Shown here piece after piece: positions 42,904 to 52,384 of a DNA stretch of 64,000 bases. Origin of the DNA: Stappia sp. 28M-7 (GTDB lineage Bacteria; Pseudomonadota; Alphaproteobacteria; Rhizobiales; Stappiaceae). The stretch lies in the NCBI RefSeq assembly GCF_014252955.1, contig NZ_JACMIA010000001.1:1550001-1614000 (forward strand), read 5' to 3'. The notes beneath the pieces are model-generated. The model did not search any database, had not been told where the DNA came from, and was given only the letters and a program-made list of their open reading frames with translations. Positions within the stretch are counted from its first letter, which is position 1, and every line of letters starts with the position of its first letter. The position numbers and the translations under genes are program-made.

Positions 42904-43273
42904 GGGCTTGGGGCCTTGGCGGGTGGGGCGCCCGGCATCGGGAGCCCTCTGGCGGCGCTGCCGCAATTTTGTTCAGCTGCCAAGCAAACAGCCAACCCGG
43001 CCCGAGGTCAAGGCTTCTTGTGCGCCGCACAAGAAGCCGGCTCAGGACGTCTCATGGGTTCGTCGGGGTGGTCCGTGCGGAAGCGAGCGAAAGGCAGCCC
43101 GCTGCGCAACATCATTCCCTAAATTTGGCGTAGCTGGATCGATTTGGACGGTGGCGCGGTGTGTGCGGAACATTTCGGTCCTTTTCCCGCGCGCGTGCGG
43201 GAGGGCCTTGACCTTCGCCGGCGAAGGGCGTTCGATCCCCACCAATCGCGCCAAGACGGATCGGGAGCAGAAG
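42904..43273. other. Divergent promoter region of dehalogenase and aminotransferase genes
   Basis: This 370-bp region carries the promoters of both divergent genes. GAAGCC repeats as an inverted pair around the TTGTGCGCCGCACAAG palindrome at about 43018-43033. No gene or riboswitch is recognised. Confidence 0.4.
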
Positions 43274-44131
43274 ATGAGCGAATGGTCGCAAACCTGGAAC
43301 TGGATCGACGGTAACTGGATCGAGGGCAATGCCCCGATCATGGGTACGCGTACCCACGCTTCATGGCTGGGCTCGTCGGTGTTCGACGGCGCGCGCGCCT
43401 TTGAAGGCGTGACGCCGGACCTCGATCTCCACTGTCAGCGCCTCAACGATTCCGCGGTTGCCCTTGGCCTCAACCCGGTGATGAAGGCCGGCGAGATGAT
43501 GGAGCTGACGCAGGACGGCCTGTCCCGTTTCGCCCCCAATACGCCGGTCTATGTGAAGCCGATGTACTGGGCGGAAGGCGACGGCATCGGCACCATCGCC
43601 GGCGATGCGGCCTCCACCCGCTTCGCGCTCTGCCTGTTCGAGGCGGCTCTCGCGCCGAAGGATGCGGCGATCTCGCTGACCCTGTCGCCGTTCCGCCGCC
43701 CGACGCTGGAGACCATGCCGGTCAATGCGAAGGCCGGCTGCCTTTACCCGAACAACGCACGGGCCATCGTCGAGGCCAAGTCCCGCGGCTTCGACAATGC
43801 CATCGTGCTGGACATGCTCGGCAACGTCGCGGAGCTGACCACGGCCAACGTGTTCATGGTCAAGGACGGCGCCGTCCATACGCCGGCCTGGAACGGTACG
43901 TTCCTCAATGGCATCACCCGCCAGCGTATCATCAAGCTGCTGCGCGACGCCGGCACCGAGGTCTACGAGCGTACGCTCGGCTATGGCGACTTCCTGGATG
44001 CCGACGAGATCTTCTCGACCGGTAACTACAACAAGGTGGTTCCGGTCAAGCGGATCGAGGATCGCGAGCTGCAGCCGGGCCCGGTCGCTCAGCGCGCTCG
44101 CGACCTCTATTGGGAATTCGCCCACGGCTGA
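43274..44131 (+). CDS. Branched-chain amino acid aminotransferase (class IV)
   Basis: This 285-aa fold-IV PLP enzyme has the Schiff-base lysine K153 in NAKAGCLYPNN and the PLP-phosphate loop E187 in GNVAELTTANVF. The N-terminus GTRTHASWLGSSVFDGARAFEG is typical. It transfers the amino group of Leu/Ile/Val to 2-oxoglutarate. A shorter relative such as D-amino-acid aminotransferase is less likely given SxVFDGARAF. GGGAG precedes the start. It stands alone. Confidence 0.88.
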   Translation: MSEWSQTWNWIDGNWIEGNAPIMGTRTHASWLGSSVFDGARAFEGVTPDLDLHCQRLNDSAVALGLNPVMKAGEMMELTQDGLSRFAPNTPVYVKPMYWAEGDGIGTIAGDAASTRFALCLFEAALAPKDAAISLTLSPFRRPTLETMPVNAKAGCLYPNNARAIVEAKSRGFDNAIVLDMLGNVAELTTANVFMVKDGAVHTPAWNGTFLNGITRQRIIKLLRDAGTEVYERTLGYGDFLDADEIFSTGNYNKVVPVKRIEDRELQPGPVAQRARDLYWEFAHG

Positions 44132-44194
44132 GCGGTTCGTGTGAACCGGACGGAATGATTGGAGCGGCGGTACGGCGAGGGTTGTGCCGCCGTT

Positions 44195-45394
44195 TCATTT
44201 TGCCTGGACGCGCGCCGGTCGCGGTCCCGACAGCGGGCCGACCAGCAGCGCTGCCAGCACCAGAAGGGCGGCGGCGGCCATCGACGGCCAGTAGAAGCTG
44301 CCCGTGGCATCGGCGATCAGGCCCGCCAGCGTCGGGCCGACCATCTGGCCGGTGCCGAAGCAGGCAGTCATCAGCGCCATCACCTTGCGCGGGTCCCCGC
44401 CGGCAAGGCGCCGTCCCTCGATCAGTCCCAGCGACGTGATGCCCATGAACGTGCCGCCGAGCAGGACGGCGGCCAGCGCCATGCCGGCGAGGCCGGAGAA
44501 TGTCACGCTGGCGGCAACGCCGATGGCCTCTGCCAGGCAGGCGAGCGAGAAGGCCCAGGCCCCTCCCAGCCAGGCCGAGACCCGGCCCCAGACCCAGACG
44601 GATCCGGCCGCGGCCAGCCCCACCGCTGCCCAGGCGGGCGCCTCGAACGGGGCCAGCGTTTCCGACTGGCGCAGGATCGAGGTCAGGAAGGTGGCGGTTA
44701 CCACATAGCCGATGCCGAACAGCGCATAGGCGATGGCGAGGCGCACAAGGGCAGGCGAGATGCGGGCGCGTGCAGGCGCTGCACTTGCCGCGGGCGAGGC
44801 GGTCATGCGCGGCGCCCGCGCCACCACGAAGAGAATGGCGCCCATGCTCAGCACTGCCGACACCAGGCCGCAGGCGGCCCACAGGCCCTGCCAGCCCGCG
44901 CCTTCGCGGGCCAGCCAGCCGACTGTCGCCGCCGACAGGGCGATGCCGATGCCGACGCCGGAGAAGAAGAACTGGGCGAGTTCGCCGCGCCCGGCCGCTG
45001 CCAGCCGGTCCAGCACCAGTGTGGAGCTGAACACCAGCACGCCGGCACTGGCGATGCCGCCGAAAAACCGCACCAGCGCGAGCCAGACGAGGCCGCCGTC
45101 GACCGCCATCAAGGCGGACGTCGCCGCGCTGCCGGCCAGGCTGAGCAGGAAGCCCGTGCCGATCTTGTCCTTGCTGACCGCCATCACGGCCAATGCGCCG
45201 ATCAGATAGCCGAGATAATTGGCCGAAGCGATGAGTCCCGCCTGCGAGGCAGACAGCGGGATGGCTTCGCTCATGAAGGGCAGCACCGGCGTCAGCGCGA
45301 AGCGGCCGATGCCCATGGCGGCCGCCAAGGCGCAGAAACCGCCGAACGCGAGCAACACGGGGGAGGGGGCGGTGGTGCGTGGCTTGGCAATCAT
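44195..45394 (-). CDS. YbfB/YjiJ-type MFS transporter
   Basis: This 399-aa protein has 12 predicted membrane spans in the YbfB/YjiJ branch of the major facilitator superfamily, with GIGRFALTPVLPFM near the N-terminus and GIALSAATVGWLA and TACFGTGQMVGPTLAG further on. Substrate unknown. The start at 45394 matches the family; the frame is open upstream. It converges on the aminotransferase gene and is divergent from sodB. Confidence 0.87.
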   Translation of the reverse strand: MIAKPRTTAPSPVLLAFGGFCALAAAMGIGRFALTPVLPFMSEAIPLSASQAGLIASANYLGYLIGALAVMAVSKDKIGTGFLLSLAGSAATSALMAVDGGLVWLALVRFFGGIASAGVLVFSSTLVLDRLAAAGRGELAQFFFSGVGIGIALSAATVGWLAREGAGWQGLWAACGLVSAVLSMGAILFVVARAPRMTASPAASAAPARARISPALVRLAIAYALFGIGYVVTATFLTSILRQSETLAPFEAPAWAAVGLAAAGSVWVWGRVSAWLGGAWAFSLACLAEAIGVAASVTFSGLAGMALAAVLLGGTFMGITSLGLIEGRRLAGGDPRKVMALMTACFGTGQMVGPTLAGLIADATGSFYWPSMAAAALLVLAALLVGPLSGPRPARVQAK

Positions 45395-45810
45395 GCGGGG
45401 AAGAGCCTTGCGAAGCTTGGCAGGGAGGCGGGAGGCAAACCTAGCGCGTGAGACGCCGGGCCGGGAGGGGAAATCTGTCTGAGCGGCGAGAAAGCGGTGA
45501 GCGGGCGGTAACCGTGGAGGGCCCTGCGGCAACTGACGATGGAGAGGTCGGGAGGTGTCAGGGCTTTGGGAAAAAGGCGCATATGCCCGTTGCCGATTGA
45601 AGGTCGGGTGCCTATTTTGCCTTGTGTGACAGGCAGCCGACGCGATTTGCGGAAGGTTGCCCGCAACCCGGACCGACCGTCATCCGGCTGTCGGACCGAA
45701 TGTCTTACAACCCACGCAGGCCGTCGCGGCAACGGCGCCCCGGCTTCCGCCTGCGAGTGTCGGCCGTCTGGCCGGCATCATTCTTTCGCCCCCGCCCTGA
45801 GGAGGTTTCC
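45395..45810. other. Divergent region upstream of sodB
   Basis: This 416-bp region contains the sodB and MFS promoters. TGCCT (45610) and AGGCA (45631) form a small inverted repeat. I recognise no Fur or OxyR site with confidence, and no small gene. Confidence 0.4.
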
Positions 45811-46410
45811 ATGGCTTTTGAACTCCCGGACCTGCCCTATGCCTACGACGCGCTTGGCCCCTATATGTCGGCCGAGACGCTCGAGTATCACCACGACAAG
45901 CACCACATGGCCTATGTGACCAACGGCAACAACCTGCTGAAGGATTCCGGCCTTGAGGGCAAGTCGCTGGAGGACGTGGTCAAGGAGAGCTTCGGCAAGA
46001 ACGCCGGTCTCTTCAACAATGCGGGCCAGCACTACAACCACATCCATTTCTGGAAGTGGATGAAGCCGAATGGCGGCGGCAACAAGCTGCCGGGCGGCCT
46101 GGCTTCGCGCATCGACTCCGACCTCGGCGGCTTCGACAAGTTCCGCGCGGACTTCATTGCCGCCGGCACCACGCAGTTCGGCTCCGGCTGGGCCTGGCTG
46201 GTGTTGAAGGACGGCAAGCTGGCCGTCACGAAGACCCCGAACGGCGAGAACCCGCTGGTGCACGGCGCAGTGCCGCTGCTGGGCGTCGATGTATGGGAGC
46301 ACTCCTACTATATCGACTACCGCAACGCGCGCCCGAAGTACCTCGAGGCCTTCGTCGACAACCTGGTCAACTGGGACTATGTCGACGAGCTGTTCCAGGC
46401 CGCGTCGTAA
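45811..46410 (+). CDS. sodB: Superoxide dismutase, iron type (Fe/Mn family)
   Basis: This 199-aa cytoplasmic enzyme dismutates superoxide. Metal ligands are H27, H77 (AGQHYNHIHFW), D160 and H164 (GVDVWEHSYY). Gln73 in the NNAGQ position corresponds to the active-site Gln of iron enzymes, so I favour iron use, though cambialistic activity is possible. A TGAGGAGG ribosome-binding site precedes the ATG. It ends with a strong terminator. Confidence 0.95.
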   Translation: MAFELPDLPYAYDALGPYMSAETLEYHHDKHHMAYVTNGNNLLKDSGLEGKSLEDVVKESFGKNAGLFNNAGQHYNHIHFWKWMKPNGGGNKLPGGLASRIDSDLGGFDKFRADFIAAGTTQFGSGWAWLVLKDGKLAVTKTPNGENPLVHGAVPLLGVDVWEHSYYIDYRNARPKYLEAFVDNLVNWDYVDELFQAAS

Positions 46411-46436
46411 GGCTTTACGCTCCGGCTCAAACGAAG

Positions 46437-46466
46437 AAGGCGGGTCCTCGCGGACCCGCCTTTTTT
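46437..46466 (+). terminator. Intrinsic terminator of sodB
   Basis: Arms AAGGCGGGTCC/GGACCCGCCTT around a 4-nt loop, followed by TTTTTT. Confidence 0.95.
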
Positions 46467-46500
46467 GTATCCCGGCCGGAACTTGCGGCTGTCGGCTGGT

Positions 46501-46872
46501 TCAGCGCCGGCTGCACTGGGCAGTGAAGACCAGCGTGAGATACCCGGAAATGTGGTTCAGGAACGCCCGGCACTCGGCCTCCGTCTGGAAGCAGCCTTCG
46601 CGCGAGAACTGGATGGTCCTCAGGTCGACGCTCTTGCGGCCGCCGACGATGCCGCGCCACGGTCCGGCGGACGGATTGCGGCAGTCGGCGCGCGACCCAT
46701 AGGTGCTCGGCACATAGTCTTCGTCATAGGTGGGGGCAAAGAGCAGGTCGCCGATGAAGCCGGCCTGTGCGGGCACAGCCTGGGACAGCGCGAGCGTCGC
46801 GGCCAGCGTCAGCGCGGCGGCGCGGCCGGCCATGGATCCGGTCTTGCGGAACGAGGCACTTGAAGCGGACAT
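46501..46872 (-). CDS. Small exported protein, unknown function
   Basis: This 123-aa protein has an N-terminal signal (about residues 1-37, ending AVPAQAGF). The mature part carries three cysteines and the stretches YVPSTYGSRADCRNPSAGPW, GRKSVDLRTIQFSREGCFQT and LTLVFTAQCSRR. It resembles short secreted proteins of Hyphomicrobiales, but I know no family name. GAGGAG precedes the ATG. It is convergent with sodB. Confidence 0.7.
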   Translation of the reverse strand: MSASSASFRKTGSMAGRAAALTLAATLALSQAVPAQAGFIGDLLFAPTYDEDYVPSTYGSRADCRNPSAGPWRGIVGGRKSVDLRTIQFSREGCFQTEAECRAFLNHISGYLTLVFTAQCSRR

Positions 46873-47040
46873 GAGGCTCCTCGACGGGTTGTTCTGTTGG
46901 TTTTCGGGCAGTTGGCGCGTGGCCTGGACAGGTCCCGGATTGCCCGCCATCTGGCGGAAGGACTGGGGCGGAATCATGGTAGCTCGGCCACGAACGCGAG
47001 CCTGTGAAGGCCGTTCTAGCCACTTTTCGTTTAAGGCGGG

Positions 47041-47871
47041 TTACGCGCCAGCGCCCAAACCAAGCCCCTGATCGGCATGGCCATCGAGCCCAGCGAGGAA
47101 GCCAGCGATCATTGCGACGGTCTGTGCTTCGGCCTCGCGGTGGGGATTGTGACCGATGCCGGGCAGCAGCACGGCGCGCCCGCGTCCCTCGGCGATGCGG
47201 CCGGGATGGGCGGGCGAGCCGAACTCATCCGCATCCCCGTGGATGGCGAGCAGCGGGCAGGCGACCTTGTCCAGCGCCTTGTCCTGCGTCCAGCCGGCGA
47301 AATCCGGCGACAGCCAGGTTTCGGTCCAGGCGTCCACCACCCAGCGCGCCTTGTCGTCGTGGTAGCGAGCAAGCCGCGCCAGTTCTTCCGGCTGTTGAAA
47401 CGTAGCGCGCGCGACGCGGATGCCGTCCAGCGTGCGATCCTCAATGAAGGCCTGCGCGCCCATCGTGATGACGGCAAGGCAGGTCTCGCGATATCGGCCG
47501 GCGGTCTCCACAGCCATTCCGCCGCCGACGCTGTGACCGCAGGCGATGAACTGCGTAAAGCCGAAAGCCTCGCGCAGGAGCGGGAGGGTGTCGCGTCCCT
47601 CCGCCTCGATGAAGTCCGCGGGCAGCGCTCCGGGGAAGGCGTCCGAGCGTCCGAAGCCGAGCCGGTCATAGGCGATCACCGGACGACCTGTCGCCACGGC
47701 AAGCGCTCGCGGAAAGCTGCGCCACAGATCGACGGCGCCGAGGGAGTCGTGAAACAGCACGATCGGCGGCGGCGCATCGTGGAGAGAGGCCTTTTCCCAC
47801 CACATCCGGGCGAAGATCGCGCCGCGGCCGGTCTCGATCCGCAGGTCGTGGGCAAGAGTTGGATCTGTCAT
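47041..47871 (-). CDS. Alpha/beta-hydrolase-fold protein
   Basis: This 276-aa hydrolase has the nucleophile elbow GHSVGGG, an oxyanion segment LFHDSLGAVDLWRSFP, an acid near GDADEFG and a catalytic His in PGIGHNPHRE. The substrate is not predictable; esterase or lactonase activity is typical. The start at 47871 (MTDPTLAHDL) is one of two nearby ATGs. It stands alone, with the small exported gene 168 bp downstream. Confidence 0.8.
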   Translation of the reverse strand: MTDPTLAHDLRIETGRGAIFARMWWEKASLHDAPPPIVLFHDSLGAVDLWRSFPRALAVATGRPVIAYDRLGFGRSDAFPGALPADFIEAEGRDTLPLLREAFGFTQFIACGHSVGGGMAVETAGRYRETCLAVITMGAQAFIEDRTLDGIRVARATFQQPEELARLARYHDDKARWVVDAWTETWLSPDFAGWTQDKALDKVACPLLAIHGDADEFGSPAHPGRIAEGRGRAVLLPGIGHNPHREAEAQTVAMIAGFLAGLDGHADQGLGLGAGA

Positions 47872-48106
47872 GGCAGGCATCGCAGTGGGGGAGGGGGAAC
47901 GGAGCGTGCCCCGCACATAGCCGAGGTGTGTGAACCTGTCCACGCCTTGCCTCTGGGTTCCTGCTCCAGGACCGCCAACCTGTCGCAGGCCGGCACCTTG
48001 CCGGATGTAGATGCGATCCATTATATTCGGATAATAGAAATTAAAAGGGTTTGACTGTCGGGGGCGTGGACGCCTTCCGGTCCGAGCATGAGAAAAGGGG
48101 TCGCTT

Positions 48107-48313
48107 ATGTCGATGATCACCACCAATGTCGGCAGTGCCGACCGGATCGCCCGCATCGTCGTCGGCGTGGCGCTGATTGCCTTCGCCCTGTTCGGTCCGG
48201 CGGAGATCACCTGGAAGTGGATCGGCTGGATCGGCGTCGTGCCGCTGCTGACCGCATTTCTGAAATGGTGCCCGGCCTATACGCTGTTCGGCGTCAACAC
48301 CTGCGGCCGCTAG
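48107..48313 (+). CDS. DUF2892 membrane protein
   Basis: This 68-aa protein has two hydrophobic segments (IVVGVALIAFALFG and IGWIGVVPLLTAFLKWCPAYTLFG) and the CPAYTLFGVNTC ending seen in DUF2892 proteins. These occur alone or attached to rhodanese domains and may handle sulfur or thiols in the membrane. The stop TAG overlaps the stop of the convergent sulfotransferase gene on a shared CTAG. Confidence 0.87.
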   Translation: MSMITTNVGSADRIARIVVGVALIAFALFGPAEITWKWIGWIGVVPLLTAFLKWCPAYTLFGVNTCGR

Positions 48314-49077
48314 GGCTGTCGGGCCTCAAGGTCTGCCCGCAGCCGCACCACCCAGTCCCGGCTCTTCGCATCGGCCAGCCGGGCGACGTCCGGCACGGCA
48401 GTGTTTGCCGGAGACGGGTCGAGGCCGAGGGCATCGAGCACAAGACGCAGCGTTGCCGGCGGGTCGGCCGAAAGGGCCTCATAGGTAAGTCGCAGCGGCG
48501 CGATGCCCTGGTCCGCGAACCAGTTTTCCCAGTCGCGATCCGCCGTTGCCATTGTGTCGTGAGTGCTGCGCAGCAGCTCCGTGTCGTAGACCGGTTCGCG
48601 CGGCGGCGACAGGCGTTCCAGCTCCGTACCGTCCGAGGCCCTGTGCCACAGGCCGCTCTGCTGCGCCTTCACGTAGGACACCGCCTGCGCCGCCTTGTCC
48701 AGACGGGTCAGGTGAATGAACAGCGTACGGCCGAAGGCCGCTTCGAGGCGCGCATGGTCGCTCGGGCGGCTAGGGTGCAGGATCGCGAGCTTGTCGCGGA
48801 AGAAGGTGAAGCTGTGCCGCTGCAGACGGACCCCGAAGACGTCGGTCCCGCCGCGCCCCTCGTCGAGGGCGGCGGCGAATATCTCGGCGAGAACCTCGTG
48901 TTCGTCGCGGTCGGTATCGGCGGAAAGCTCGAAGCGCTCCAGCCAGTCGTCCAGCGATGGCTCATGGAAGAGCGAACTCGGCCGACCGGCGATGCCTGTC
49001 GCGGCCAGAAGCCGGCACAGCAGCGTGCTGCCGCTGCGCGGCGAGGTACAGATCACGTAGGACTGGAAAGGCGTCAT
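48310..49077 (-). CDS. Stf0-type sulfotransferase
   Basis: This 255-aa protein has the PAPS-binding loop SPRSGSTLLCRLLAATG and the downstream LFIHLTRLDKAAQAVSYVKA, as in Stf0 (trehalose 2-sulfotransferase) proteins. It would move sulfate from PAPS to a sugar or lipid acceptor in the cytoplasm. The start MTPFQSYVICTSPRSG is normal; the frame is open further upstream. No sulfate-activation genes are nearby. The acceptor is unknown. Confidence 0.85.
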   Translation of the reverse strand: MTPFQSYVICTSPRSGSTLLCRLLAATGIAGRPSSLFHEPSLDDWLERFELSADTDRDEHEVLAEIFAAALDEGRGGTDVFGVRLQRHSFTFFRDKLAILHPSRPSDHARLEAAFGRTLFIHLTRLDKAAQAVSYVKAQQSGLWHRASDGTELERLSPPREPVYDTELLRSTHDTMATADRDWENWFADQGIAPLRLTYEALSADPPATLRLVLDALGLDPSPANTAVPDVARLADAKSRDWVVRLRADLEARQP

Positions 49078-49162
49078 CTGGCGAAAGGCAGGTCGAATGC
49101 GGGAGAAGGACTTTTGCCGCCTTTCGTGACCGCAGTGTGACGTGCCGTGCTCGCACCCCCGT

Positions 49163-49723
49163 CTATCTGCGGAAAGTGAGATCGACGGTGCCGACGGTGA
49201 TGCCGTATTTGCGCACATCGGCGGTGTTGCGCACGGTGCGCGCGTCGACCCGTGTAAGCGTGTCGCAGAAGCGCACGGCCACCGGTCCATCCGCGGTGGT
49301 CAGTTCCGCGGCATAGTCGAAGCGGATGCTTGCTCCGCCGGCGGTGATCGTCACCGGGTTCAGCACGTCGGACCGCGTGCCGATATAGCGGTTTTCCGCC
49401 ACCTTCTGGAAGAACCAGACCTTGGTATCGCGCTCGCCATCGGCGAAGCGGAAGTCTTCGCGCAGGCGCAAGGTAAAGGTCTTCGGGTTCCAACTGCCGT
49501 GGGTCACCACGGTGAAGGGGCGGCGGATACCGGCGATCCGGCTCTCGAACACGCCTTCTCCGACCGTGCGGCCTCGGAAATACTCTTCAAGAACCAGCGG
49601 TTTGTCGGCTGCGCGCGCAGAACCGGCAGCCAGCATCGGCAGCAGAAGCACTAAGGCAAGAACCGCCGCGACGGCGGAAATGTTGGCGCGAGCCGCCTCG
49701 CGGCAGAAGATCAGCGCGGGCAT
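49163..49723 (-). CDS. DUF3833 exported protein
   Basis: This 186-aa protein has a signal segment (about 1-38) and a DUF3833 core: YFRGRTVGEGVFESRIAGI, WNPKTFTLREDF-like and GERDTKVWFFQKVAENRYIG. Members are periplasmic or lipid-associated proteins of unknown role, often near fatty-acid or lipid genes. A GGAGG site precedes the ATG. It lies 85 bp upstream of the sulfotransferase on the same strand. Confidence 0.85.
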   Translation of the reverse strand: MPALIFCREAARANISAVAAVLALVLLLPMLAAGSARAADKPLVLEEYFRGRTVGEGVFESRIAGIRRPFTVVTHGSWNPKTFTLRLREDFRFADGERDTKVWFFQKVAENRYIGTRSDVLNPVTITAGGASIRFDYAAELTTADGPVAVRFCDTLTRVDARTVRNTADVRKYGITVGTVDLTFRR

Positions 49724-49806
49724 GGAAACCTCCGTAGTCGGCTGCAGGGCGGCAACCTGCCGCCCTTGATGCCGTTTACGGTGTCATGCCCGCGCCGGAT
49801 CGCTGT

Positions 49807-51954
49807 TTAGCCTGTCGCGCCCGCCACCTTCAGCGCGAAGGCATAGACGAGGGCCACTTCCTTGAGCCGGTCGAACCGGCCCGAGGCGCCGCCGTGACCG
49901 GCTTCCATGTTGGTTTTGAGGAAGAGCGCTGCCTCGTTGCTGCGCCGCTCACGCAGACGCGCAACCCACTTGGCCGGCTCCCAATAGGTGACGCGCGGGT
50001 CGGTCAGTCCGCCGACCGCCAGGATCGGCGGATAGGCCTGCGCCGCGACATTGTCGTAAGGCGAGTAGGCGGCAATCGTCCGGTAATCGTCCGGCGAGGC
50101 GATCGGATTGCCCCATTCCGGCCATTCGGGCGGCGTCAGCGGCAGCGTGTCGTCGAGCATGGTGTTGAGCACGTCGACGAAGGGCACCTCGGCGATGATG
50201 CCGCCGAAGGCCTCTGGCGCCATGTTGACCACCGCGCCCATCAGCATGCCGCCGGCCGAACCGCCCTGCGCGACGATCCGGTCGGGCGAGGTGAACCCCT
50301 CGTCGGCCAGATGGCGGGCGGCGGCGATGAAGTCGGTGAATGTGTTCATCTTGGCCTGCCGGCGGCCATCCCGGTACCAGCGGAAGCCCTTGTCCTTGCC
50401 GCCGCGGACATGCGCGATGGCATAGACGAAGCCGCGATCGACGAGCGACAGGCAGTTGGTGTTGAAGCTCGCCGGGATGGTGATGCCGTAGGAGCCGTAG
50501 CCGTAGAGCAGGCAGGGCGCGCTGCCGTCCAGCGGCGTGTCCTTGCGGTAGAGCAGCGACACCGGCACCGTCTCGCCGTCGCCGGCCGGCACCTGCAGGC
50601 GCCGCGTCACATAGGCATCCGGGTCATGGCCGGACGGCACTTCCTGCGTCTTGCGCAGCGTGCGCTCGCGCGTCTCCATGTCGTAGTCGAACACCTGCGC
50701 CGGCGTCGTCATCGACGAGTAGGAAAAGCGGATGCGGTTGGTATTGAACTCGTAGCCGTCGGTGAGGCCGAGCGAATAGGCCTCCTCGTCGAAGGCGATG
50801 GCATGCTCCAAACCGTCGGCGACGCGGCGCACGACGATGCGCGGCAGCCCGTCTTCCCGCTCCAGCCGCACCATGTGCTTGGCATAGCAGGTGAAGGAGA
50901 GGATCAGCCGGCCCTCGCGATGCGGCACCACATCCTGCCAGGCTTCCGGGCCGGCGCCCGCGCGCAAGGCGGCGAGCGGCAGGCTCATGATGCGGAAGTC
51001 TTCGGCGCCGCCATGATTGGTCAGCAGCAGCAGCGTGTCGCCGCCGTCGTCTTCCACCGAATACTCGGTGCCGGTTGCGCGCGGGGCGACCGTGAGGGGG
51101 GCTTCCAGCGGGGCATCGGCCGGGATCAGGCGGACCTCGGACGTCTCGTGGTCGTGAATGTCGATGGTCAGGAAGCGGCCTGACTGGGTCTTGCCGATGC
51201 CCATGAAGAAGCCCGGATCGGCCTCCTCGTAGACCAGCACGTCACCAGCCGGATCCGTCCCGACCTCATGGCGGAACAGCCTGGAGGGCCGGTGATTGTC
51301 GTCGAGGCGCACATAGAAGAGATAGCGGCCGCAGGCGGACCAGACGCCGCCGCCGCCCGTGTCCTCGATCCGCTGGTCGAGATCGCGCCCGCTGGCGAGA
51401 TCCCGCACGAGCAGGGTGTAGAACTCCGAGCCCTTGTCGTCGAAGGCCCAGGCAAGGCGCGAATGATCGGGCGAGTGCGACGCGCCGCCGAGGCGGAAAT
51501 AGGCCTTGCCGCTCGCTTCCTTGTCGCCGTCGATCAGGATTTCCTCGGCCTCGCCGCCGCGCTCGGCTGTCTCGCGCGCCATCCGGACGAGGCGCGGATG
51601 CTGTCCGCCGGCCACATAGGCAAAGCCGTAGGCATAGGGCCCGTCGGCCATCGGCACGCTGCTGTCGTCTTCCTTGATCCGCCCCTTCATCTCGGAGAAC
51701 AGCGTCTCCTGCAGGCCCTTCGTGTCGGCCATGCCGGCTTCCAGGTGGGCGTTCTCCGCTTCCAGATAGGCGCGGATGGCGGGGTCGAGCGTGTCGGGTG
51801 CCCGCATCACCTCCTGCCAGTTCTCCGCCCGGAGCCAGTGGTAGGGGTCCTCCCTGACGATGCCGTGGGTGGTCAGGGTGAGGGGGCGCTGTTCCGCGCG
51901 CGGCGCCGGCGCAGCCGCGGCATCGGAAAGGGGGCTATTGGGTGTCTTCAACAT
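49807..51954 (-). CDS. ptrB: Oligopeptidase B (prolyl oligopeptidase family, S9A)
   Basis: This 715-aa serine peptidase has an N-terminal seven-bladed propeller and a C-terminal hydrolase domain. The nucleophile is in AQGGSAGGMLMGAV, Asp in the GGLTDPRVTYWEP region, and His in NMEAGHGGASGR. HGIVREDPYHWLRA at residue about 30 is the typical start. It cleaves small peptides after basic residues. The start at 51954 gives the usual length. It is divergent from clpS. Confidence 0.93.
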   Translation of the reverse strand: MLKTPNSPLSDAAAAPAPRAEQRPLTLTTHGIVREDPYHWLRAENWQEVMRAPDTLDPAIRAYLEAENAHLEAGMADTKGLQETLFSEMKGRIKEDDSSVPMADGPYAYGFAYVAGGQHPRLVRMARETAERGGEAEEILIDGDKEASGKAYFRLGGASHSPDHSRLAWAFDDKGSEFYTLLVRDLASGRDLDQRIEDTGGGGVWSACGRYLFYVRLDDNHRPSRLFRHEVGTDPAGDVLVYEEADPGFFMGIGKTQSGRFLTIDIHDHETSEVRLIPADAPLEAPLTVAPRATGTEYSVEDDGGDTLLLLTNHGGAEDFRIMSLPLAALRAGAGPEAWQDVVPHREGRLILSFTCYAKHMVRLEREDGLPRIVVRRVADGLEHAIAFDEEAYSLGLTDGYEFNTNRIRFSYSSMTTPAQVFDYDMETRERTLRKTQEVPSGHDPDAYVTRRLQVPAGDGETVPVSLLYRKDTPLDGSAPCLLYGYGSYGITIPASFNTNCLSLVDRGFVYAIAHVRGGKDKGFRWYRDGRRQAKMNTFTDFIAAARHLADEGFTSPDRIVAQGGSAGGMLMGAVVNMAPEAFGGIIAEVPFVDVLNTMLDDTLPLTPPEWPEWGNPIASPDDYRTIAAYSPYDNVAAQAYPPILAVGGLTDPRVTYWEPAKWVARLRERRSNEAALFLKTNMEAGHGGASGRFDRLKEVALVYAFALKVAGATG

Positions 51955-52074
51955 GGAGCGGAGGTAGGCGCTTTCATGGGTCTTGGCAAGGTGGCAGCGT
52001 GCTGCGAAACGGGGGCGCGCGTCATTCCGAGTGACCGGTGCACAAGCGTGCCCATGTGTGATAAAAGCGCGCCC

Positions 52075-52380
52075 ATGAGCGACAGGTCCACAACGCTGCA
52101 GCCGTCCGCGAAGACGCGGACGGAGCGCCCGCGCCTTTACAAGGTGCTGCTTCTCAACGACGACTTCACGCCGCGCGAATTCGTCGTGGCGGTGCTCGCC
52201 TCCGAATTCCGGATGAGCGAGGACGAGGCGGTGCGGGTGATGATCACCGCCCATCAGCAGGGCGTGTGCGTCGTTGCCGTCTTCCCGCGCGATGTCGCCG
52301 AGACCAAGGCGACCCGTGCGACCGAGGCCGGGCGTGCTAACGGCTTTCCGCTGCGCTTCGAGACCGAGCCGGAGACCTGA
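52075..52380 (+). CDS. clpS: ATP-dependent Clp protease adaptor ClpS
   Basis: This 101-aa adaptor delivers N-degron substrates to ClpAP. The core LYKVLLLNDDFTPREFVV and ITAHQQGVCVVAVFPRDVAETK, with the hydrophobic pocket residues around NDD and H, are present. Alphaproteobacteria often carry two forms; the shape (no long N-terminal linker) suggests the ClpS2 type. No clpA is next to it, so this is a stand-alone copy. An alternative ATG lies 7 codons upstream. Confidence 0.9.
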   Translation: MSDRSTTLQPSAKTRTERPRLYKVLLLNDDFTPREFVVAVLASEFRMSEDEAVRVMITAHQQGVCVVAVFPRDVAETKATRATEAGRANGFPLRFETEPET

Positions 52381-52384
52381 CCCG

